Of a stretch of DNA of 12,327 nucleotides, positions 7,506 through 12,327 are shown in pieces (position 1 is the stretch's first letter; every line of letters starts with the position of its first letter). The stretch comes from Aureococcus anophagefferens. Lineage: Eukaryota > Sar > Pelagophyceae > Pelagomonadales > Pelagomonadaceae. Where the stretch lies: contig NW_008705634.1 in assembly GCF_000186865.1 (NCBI RefSeq), positions 31,853-44,179 on the forward strand. Reading direction: 5' to 3'. Position numbers and translations under genes: made by a program. The notes beneath the pieces are model-generated. The model saw only the letters and a list, made by a program, of their open reading frames with translations, made no database searches and was not told the DNA's origin.

Positions 7506-7714
7506 ATTCCTGTATTGACGACCACATTATTTCATTATTTCCTCCGTCAATTTCTCAATCAACCAGCTCGGTACCGGAAACATATTATTGAATCCTGTTG
7601 CTCAGATCAGCTGCTTGTACCTGACGGGTCATCATCACCACACGCTGCCTCCCAAGGGACTCGAGCGGCCGACACTTTGCCCCGAGCACAGTCATCGCCA
7701 TCCGTTTTCACCAT
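7506..7714. promoter_or_regulatory. Divergent intergenic region, candidate promoter area
   Basis: This gap lies between the start of the minus-strand hypothetical ORF and the start of the glycosyltransferase. Its left part is AT-richer (CATTATTTCATTATTTCC around 7525-7545), as expected of promoter or 5' leader DNA in an otherwise GC-rich locus. No specific TATA box or factor site can be assigned. Confidence 0.3.
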
Positions 7715-8785
7715 ATGGTGGCGGTGCTTTACGTCGTGCTTCGACTCGTCGTTCTGGCCCCGGTGGCATTCGGATCCATGAAATGGTTGGAAAAGGCGCT
7801 AAAGGACACAGTGCGATGCACGTCGCACGGTAAGGAGGTCGAGTGCTTGGACGTGTCCACGTGCGAACGGGGCGTGGCAAAGAATGTCGCGATCGCGTCG
7901 GTCTTCGACGCACATGTGAACATCGAAGACATGTGCGGCGACCTGAATCACACGCGATGCACTAACGAGACCGCCGTCGACCACCGCCTCAAGCTCGCCG
8001 CGCTCGGGAGACGCGCGGGCGTCGACGTCATCTTCGTCGTGCCGCGACGCGACCTGCAGTTGAAGCGGATCAATGGCTCGGTCGTGAAGCGCCTCGCGGC
8101 CGGCGGCGTCGACGTGCACATCTCGGAGTGGATCACGCCGCCAAATCTCAGCCCCGACGTTCCCCTGGAGAGCGGCGGTTGCTGCGGTGCCCGCGAGTTC
8201 ATGAAACTCGCCGCCTACGGTTTCGCCGACTACGACGCCCTCATCGTCGTCGACAACGACTTTGACGTCAACGACGTCCGTGACCTTTGGCCCATCTTTG
8301 ACTGCGCGGCCCAGGGGCACGTGATCACGACGCGGGGCGCGCACTCAGCGGCAAACGGCGCCTTTGTAGCCTTCCCGCCCAGCGCCGAGCTCCAGGACGC
8401 GCTCCTGTCGGCGATCTCGACGTCAAACGCGCGTCCCCCCGCGTCGTCTCGAACGAGCGCTTTTTTCTCGTCTCCTCCCTCCCGCCCTGCGCGCGGCGAG
8501 ACGGCCTGGCGCTCGTAGGTCAGCAGGGAGACGGGCTGGAACGGTGCGGGCTGGGGCCCGTTCCACTACAAGTTCGACGCGCGCATGCAGGGCTTCATCT
8601 ACTGGTTCTTCTACCAGAACGCCGACGCCGACCCACGCTGGAAGCCCGTCCAGGTCGACCCCTGCGTCTGGAATGTCCAGGGGCTCCTCAAGCAGATGTG
8701 TAAAGCGGAGATCTGTGGGCGCGCCTCCGTCGCCGCGGGCCACATCGGCCTCATCGATGAGGCTCGCCGGGCTTTGGACTGCTAA
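7715..8785 (+). CDS. GT8/glycogenin-like glycosyltransferase, one intron
   Basis: Spliced across 8422-8523 this gives a 322-residue protein. Residues 1-21 (MVAVLYVVLRLVVLAPVAFG) form a signal peptide or anchor. The GT-A core follows: GCCGAREFMKLAAYGF-x-DYDALIVVDND at ~155-182, where Asp180-Asn181-Asp182 sits at the usual DxD metal/nucleotide-sugar site, then NGAFVAFPPS (~214-223), the position of the NxGvfvxxPS motif of glycogenin-like enzymes. The second exon supplies RETGWNGAGWGP, QGFIYWFFYQN and DPCVWNVQG, matching the expected C-terminal order. Without splicing the frame stops at 8516-8518. Cys-rich N-terminal third and NxT/S sites fit a secreted or Golgi lumenal enzyme. It converges on the GT-sulfotransferase gene with a 227-bp gap containing a palindrome. 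Donor sugar and acceptor are unknown. Most of the gene lies in the right inverted-repeat arm. Confidence 0.8.
8422..8523 (+). other. Predicted spliceosomal intron (102 bp)
   Basis: The frame of 7715 reads well to SAIST (residue 236), turns low-complexity, meets TAG at 8516-8518, and resumes the conserved reading in the same phase at RETGWNGAGWG. Removing GT at 8422 through AG at 8523 (102 bases, a multiple of three) joins the two directly. The acceptor side is typical: a long pyrimidine run (8461-8489) followed by ...GTCAG. The donor (GTCAAA) is weak, and alternatives at 8407, 8443 or 8446 to the same acceptor also keep frame. Confidence 0.55.
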
Positions 8786-8800
8786 CGCCGGGCCGGCACC

Positions 8801-8820
8801 ATATCCCGCCGGCGGGATAT
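8801..8820. repeat. 20-bp perfect palindrome between convergent genes
   Basis: ATATCCCGCCGGCGGGATAT, centred at 8810/8811, 15 bases after the glycosyltransferase stop and about 190 bases from the 3' end of the convergent fusion gene. In RNA from either strand it would form a ten-pair GC-rich hairpin, so a role in 3' end formation for both genes is possible but unproven. Confidence 0.95.
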
Positions 8821-9012
8821 CGCCTCGCCTTACTAGTACTTGTGTGACTTCCCTCATATTTACTGGGGTTTGAATGAGACTGGCTTTGACCGGCCGTCGA
8901 CGAGGTCATGACCTGGGGCTGGTGGCGCCAGATCTCGAGATAGAGTTCCTCGAGGTTCACGAGGCGGCTACACTGCTCGAGCGGCGTGCCGAGGCCGTTG
9001 ACGCCGGCACGG

Positions 9013-10662
9013 CTAAATCCTGCACTGGCTGGATCGAAGTCTTTTTGCGAGGTCGGCTTGCGAGGGCGTGAGCGCATCCAGATTGTCCTCTGCCTTGTTC
9101 ACGAACGTCAAGTCGGCGATCGACGTGTTCACTTGAAGGCGCCCTCGCTTGGCCACGGGGATTTTGACGGCGTAGAGCCTCTGGGCAAGTCGAGTGATCG
9201 CGTCGAGTCGGCGCTCAGCGCCTGAGACGAGGTCCGTGTAGGCAAGCTGGACGCAGACCTCGTCCACAATCTCCGTTAGTGCGACACTATTCATCGCCTG
9301 CCATCGTCTTCGCGAGTCTACAAAGTGCCCGTGGAGGTCGAGGGAACGCGCGTTCGGGGCGGGCTCGCGCCAGACGAAGAGGATGGCGACGTGTAGCCGG
9401 AGGCGCTTCGCCACGGCGAGCCAAATTGGCAGCGTGATCGAGAATCGTGGGTCCTTGAGCGCCCACCAGGCCCCTGGGGCGCACGAGTCCCAGCCTAGGT
9501 CCAGAAACGCGGCCAGGGCATCGATGGCTCTATCGACGAGATCTCGCCGCGTGCGTGTCCCCGGAGAGAGAGGTCGCGGCAGCTCGTCCCAAGTGAGTCC
9601 GTCCACGTCGTAGATACCTTTGTTCACACGTTTCACTGACATTAATTCGTTGATGCCGTCGGGATGGTTCTGGTCGGACCTGCTCTGTTCCACGTTGCCG
9701 AGGTGCGCACCAAGGCGTCCGAGGATGCTCGTGGCGATCGATGTCCCCGACCGAGAGACGCCGACGACGATGACGCCCGGCGGTCTACATGTCTTCTTTT
9801 CTGTCCCATTTGCAGGCTTCACGATGACCAGCTGTCCGTCGGCTCCGAGTTCGCACCTGACCGCCCCCTTGTAATTGTGGACGTGGACGACGGCGCAGGA
9901 GTCGCATGCCGTGCGGCAATTGAGCCGTTCGGGGAGCTCGTAGAGTAGGTTGTGATCTGCGAGCGTAAAATCCCACAGCACCTTGCGGAGCGAGACTTGA
10001 TCGTGGCCATCCGGCGAAAGATTTTTGCTGAACTCCCTCGACCACGCTTGCGCCAATTCAGTCCCACTCGCGCCATGTACGAGAAGCACCCCACCGTTGC
10101 GTTCGCAGAACGTGTTAGGGATTCCGGCAATCTCGTGGCCTTTTGGGATGCAGTTCTTTGCGCGGGCGAGGGCCACGGACGCGTTCGCCGAGCGCATCGC
10201 TCGGAACACGGCGAGAAACTCGGCTTGCGCGTGGGGATGAATATGCACGTCGTTGTCCAAGTAGATGAGCCCGTTGCTCGCGTGGATACGGGCATACTTC
10301 TCGATGGCCCGGACTTTGAAGGAGCGAGCGGCGCGCAGCAACTCAGGACACGGCCTGACGCCAATCTTGTCCTCGCACGGTCCGTCCCGTGAGCCGTGAA
10401 TCGCCGTCCTACTCAGCGTTGCGAGGTCGATGCGATTGCAGAGTTGTGGGAGTTTATCGACCCATGTCCTCATGTCGGCATCGACGACGACTTGGATGTC
10501 AAAGTCCGTCGCACAGGCAAGGCCAATCATCTCTCCGAGCTCCTTGCGCGTAAAGTTGTCAAATCGAGTCACGGGAATAGCAGCGGCCGCGAGGAGAAGC
10601 GTCGGCGCCGCGGACGCGCACCCGGCGCAAGCACACACCAGCATTCGGGAAAGCATCTTCAT
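9013..10662 (-). CDS. Bifunctional glycosyltransferase-sulfotransferase fusion
   Basis: This intact 549-residue frame joins two enzyme domains. After a hydrophobic N-terminus (MLVCACAGCASAAPTLLLAA), residues ~50-270 form a nucleotide-sugar transferase: GLIYLDNDVHIHPHAQAEF with the DND motif at 136-138, CERNGGVLLVHG (~186-197), GHDQVSLRKVLW (~219-230) and VHVHNYKG, resembling the GT-A group around Nucleotid_trans/GT32-like proteins. Residues ~295-549 form a Sulfotransfer_3-like domain: PAPS loop GVSRSGTSIATS (301-312), WALKDPRFSITLPIWLA (400-416), and FVWREPAPNARSL with Arg432 and Ser440 in R-x7-S spacing. The frame is open upstream to 11244, but that part is low-complexity and the Met cluster at 10662/10656/10644 precedes the signal-like segment, so the start is placed there. 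It converges with the glycosyltransferase at 7715. Probably Golgi; substrates unknown. Confidence 0.85.
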   Translation of the reverse strand: MKMLSRMLVCACAGCASAAPTLLLAAAAIPVTRFDNFTRKELGEMIGLACATDFDIQVVVDADMRTWVDKLPQLCNRIDLATLSRTAIHGSRDGPCEDKIGVRPCPELLRAARSFKVRAIEKYARIHASNGLIYLDNDVHIHPHAQAEFLAVFRAMRSANASVALARAKNCIPKGHEIAGIPNTFCERNGGVLLVHGASGTELAQAWSREFSKNLSPDGHDQVSLRKVLWDFTLADHNLLYELPERLNCRTACDSCAVVHVHNYKGAVRCELGADGQLVIVKPANGTEKKTCRPPGVIVVGVSRSGTSIATSILGRLGAHLGNVEQSRSDQNHPDGINELMSVKRVNKGIYDVDGLTWDELPRPLSPGTRTRRDLVDRAIDALAAFLDLGWDSCAPGAWWALKDPRFSITLPIWLAVAKRLRLHVAILFVWREPAPNARSLDLHGHFVDSRRRWQAMNSVALTEIVDEVCVQLAYTDLVSGAERRLDAITRLAQRLYAVKIPVAKRGRLQVNTSIADLTFVNKAEDNLDALTPSQADLAKRLRSSQCRI

Positions 10663-11411
10663 GACATGCACTCGCCACTTTTTTACGTAACCGAGCAATG
10701 GCACGCCAGAGATTAGGCGCGCGGGCGAGTACACCGAGCACCGAGCACGCCGAAGAGTCCTGGTCGCGACGTGAGGGGTCAGCGTTTCGCGCGGACGAGG
10801 AGCATAATAAAGTGCATAATAATATTCTGATACCAAGGGGGGGTGTTGCTCCGCCACTGGCGTCGGCGGCACCCCTGCGTGCGGAGCGGGGTGGTACATC
10901 TTACGCAACGTAAATGGCCTACCCCAGCCGTCACACCGACGTCGCACCCAAAACCAAGGGGCGTATCCAACGCCATCGATGGTGACGCGCTTCGCTGGCA
11001 CGGACTTGTACGCCGCGGCAGCCCCGCGGAGACGAGGCCCGCGCGGTGGAATTTGGTCGACGCCAGAACCACCTCCGATGGGGGCACCGACGGTCAGGCT
11101 TACGCCTAGGGGCCATGGAAGGCCACTCCGACCACCAGAGCGGGCTGCCGTGCGTCGGAAGCTTGGGCTCAGAGGTCTCCGCTCCCGGCCCGCGCGTACG
11201 TGTTTGGTACTCAAGCCAGCGAAACGGCTAGCCATTCGTCCCAATCCGAGCGCTTGTTTTTGTCACGTATAGCCACCGGGCGTCCCTGGCCGCTAGCCAA
11301 AAACCGCACGTTCGGGCGTCCGACGCGTCGGCCATCGGACGCCGTCGCCGGAGCAAGACCCCCCATGCTGGAGCAGCTAGAGATCTTTACGCCAGTGCGA
11401 CCTCTACCTAG
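10663..11411. other. Spacer upstream of the fusion gene
   Basis: No gene is supported. The minus frame is open through 11244 but reads as Arg/Pro/Gly-rich low complexity. An A/T-rich patch at about 10800-10832 (AATAAAGTGCATAATAATATT) lies ~140-170 bases upstream of the predicted start and is a candidate promoter zone for the minus-strand gene. A GC hairpin lies at 11315-11343. Confidence 0.45.
11315..11343. repeat. GC-rich hairpin with nested palindrome
   Basis: Nine-base arms GGCGTCCGA (11315-11323) and TCGGACGCC (11335-11343) are exact complements around an 11-base loop. Overlapping them is the palindrome CCGACGCGTCGG (11320-11331). Function is unknown; short palindromes are common in GC-rich DNA. 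Confidence 0.6.
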
Positions 11412-11462
11412 GTACAATAGTATATGTTTAGTTTGTGTTTATTTATTTCTTTACTATTGTAC
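11412..11462. repeat. 11-bp inverted repeat with AT-rich loop
   Basis: GTACAATAGTA (11412-11422) pairs exactly with TACTATTGTAC (11452-11462) across 29 bases rich in T (TTTATTTATTTCTTT). It lies just upstream of the ATG at 11484. The AT-rich loop is also present upstream of the related relic at 3301, but the pairing arms are not, so the arms are specific to this copy. Confidence 0.75.
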
Positions 11463-11669
11463 TTCAGCAGATCGATCGACGCGATGTCGGTGCTATCGAC
11501 GCGACCGCGAACGCGCCCAGATTTGGGACGACAAGAGGCAGCCGCGCCGGCGCTGCCACCGGAGAAGGTCGGAAATGACGCGGTGACTTCGAGCGACGAC
11601 TTCACACCCGGAGCGTCGATCGTCGGCGCGCTGCCCAACGCGCGGTCCGCGGCGATCCTCGAGGCGCTC
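11425..11669 (+). repeat. Diverged inverted repeat, right copy (5' region of a gene family)
   Basis: Partner of 3029-3355 in opposite orientation. It covers the AT-rich leader, the ATG at 11484 and the first ~60 codons. Conserved blocks include 11531-11550 (exact) and 11610-11657 (45 of 48 bases by direct comparison). After 11669 the two copies no longer match. Confidence 0.8.
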
Positions 11670-12315
11670 GGCGCCCCGCGGGACGTCCGAGACGACGGCC
11701 GCGACGACGCGCGCGTCCGACGCCGATGGCCGCGACAACGAGTGCGCGGATGCGACGTCGCCGGGCGGCTCCGCGGCGTCGCTCGCCGACGACGACCGCG
11801 ACGCGCACTGCGGCCTGCCGCCCTAGCCGTCGACGAACGATGGGCACTGCCGGAGCGAGCCCGCGGCGCGGCTACCTCTGCGACCGCGTCAAGGTGCCGA
11901 GCGCGCTGAGTTTGTGCGCCCTCTTCCTCACGGACGTGCCCCAGCTCCACGTCGCGCGCCACCCGGGCGCCTTCGTCGCAAAGGGCCGGACGGCGGTAAG
12001 GTCTTCGAGTTCGACCTCAACTTTTGCATGCACTTTGGGCAACTTCGTCATCTGCGTGCACGCGCACGAACGACGGCCACCGCGACGCGCAACTGAAGTT
12101 GAGAAACTGGCTCGTGCGCCGCGCCGTCGGCGGCAACGCCAAGCTCGCCGGGGCCACTACCCTACTTCTCCGGGCCCGACTACTTCGAGGTCGACGGGGA
12201 CATCGTCGGCTCCATGGGCGTGGCGGATCCTTTCCATCGTCAAGAGCGCGACGTAAGAGCTCGTCCTCGACATCGCCCGCGTCGCCGACCTCCGCTCCCT
12301 CCGGGCCGATGTGAA
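11484..12315 (+). pseudogene. EDR2 C-terminal (DUF1336)-like gene relic, multiply frameshifted
   Basis: The ATG at 11484 opens MSVLSTRPRTRPDLGRQEAA, then PPEKVGNDAVTSSDDFTPGA and SIVGALPNARSAAILEALG, shared with the relic at 2816-3301. From 11870, pieces in changing frames follow the order of the plant-type EDR2 C-terminal domain: GYLCDRVKVPSALSLCALFL, HVARHPGAFVAKG, then GGKVFEFDLNFCMHFG, GNFVICVHAH, NDGHRDAQLKLRNWLVRRAV with GGNAKLAG, LPYFSGPDYFEVDGDIVGSM, and finally ELVLDIARVADLRSLRADV. The KxPS, HxAxxPG, DAQLKL, RRAVGGNAKLAG and YFEVDGDIVGS blocks fit the family. About five one-base frame changes and an in-frame TAA near 12254 break it. The family binds lipid or acts in signalling in plants, often behind PH and START domains; none is visible here. 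Family call is from memory of the consensus. Confidence 0.6.
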
Positions 12316-12327
12316 CATATCCCGCCG
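12316..12327. repeat. Palindrome truncated by the window end
   Basis: CATATCCCGCCG is the left half of the 22-bp palindrome plus one base beyond its centre (12326/12327), after which the window ends. Sequence assemblies often break at such perfect palindromes. Confidence 0.85.

Larger units (their letters stand above)
7980..9019. repeat. Right arm of large perfect inverted repeat
   Basis: This is the partner of 1-1040 in reverse orientation, with 6,939 bases between the arms. This arm lies inside intact genes: it begins in codon 89 of the glycosyltransferase, with no visible change of composition, and ends two codons inside the 3' end of the fusion gene. It is therefore probably the original context and the left arm the copy. 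The true outer limit may lie beyond 9019, because the left arm is cut by the window edge. Confidence 0.95.

Noticed and set aside
7629..7644. CATCATCACCACAC run coding four His, near restriction-site-like CTCGAG and CATATG
   Set aside because: Considered as cloning-vector residue, but the flanks show no vector sequence and the frame is not that of the glycosyltransferase.
7799..8344. 181-residue minus-strand ORF
   Set aside because: Antisense of the GT-A core; Asp/Val/Arg bias mirrors the sense codons.
10663..11244. 194-residue N-terminal extension of the 9013-10662 gene
   Set aside because: The frame is open, but the translation is Arg/Pro/Gly-rich low complexity with no motif, and a signal-like N-terminus follows the Met cluster at 10662-10644.
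1..12327. CRISPR array, tRNA or rRNA genes, bacterial operon or phage genes
   Set aside because: No regularly spaced direct repeats, no cloverleaf or rRNA signatures, and no operon-like spacing were seen on either strand.

Overview
The window looks like nuclear DNA of a eukaryote, most likely a GC-rich marine microalga. This is inferred from the gene content (sulfotransferases and glycosyltransferases with secretory-type N-termini), one gene that reads correctly only if a ~102-bp GT-AG intron is removed, the lack of operon structure or ribosome binding sites, long gene-poor spacers and degraded gene relics. No taxon can be named from the sequence alone. The two abrupt edges (a repeat arm cut at base 1, and a palindrome cut one base past its centre at the right end) suggest a complete contig that stopped at repeats.

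Layout from left to right. 1-1040 is an exact inverted copy of 7980-9019 and carries a 5'-truncated glycosyltransferase. 1041-1558 is an AT-richer island with a weak pentapeptide-like reading. 1559-2374 is an intact membrane-anchored sulfotransferase (+). 2375-4395 is a gene-poor stretch with a 22-bp palindrome, a decayed gene (2816-3301, -) and a second short minus-strand relic (4099-4381). 4396-6712 (+) is a long sulfotransferase / fucosyltransferase-like fusion broken by a single frameshift near 4957. 6972-7505 (-) is an unrecognised Cys-rich ORF. 7715-8785 (+) is a GT8/glycogenin-like glycosyltransferase with one intron. 9013-10662 (-) is an intact glycosyltransferase-sulfotransferase fusion, convergent with the previous gene. 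10663-11411 has no gene. 11425-11669 is a diverged inverted copy of the 5' region of the relic at 3029-3355, and it leads into a multiply frameshifted EDR2 C-terminal (DUF1336)-like relic that runs to the right end.

Functionally the intact genes share a theme. There are three sulfotransferase domains, each with a P-loop-like PAPS motif and the R-x7-S 3'-phosphate signature. There are also three different glycosyltransferase domains, and two of them are fused to sulfotransferases in opposite domain orders. The likely role is building and sulfating a secreted or cell-surface glycan in the Golgi. This is an inference from domain content and neighbourhood; acceptors and donors cannot be read from the sequence. 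The most unusual features are the two opposite-order fusions, the perfect >=1-kb inverted repeat (a recent rearrangement or an assembly/amplification chimera), and a dispersed perfect palindrome that sits downstream of gene ends and at the contig edge.
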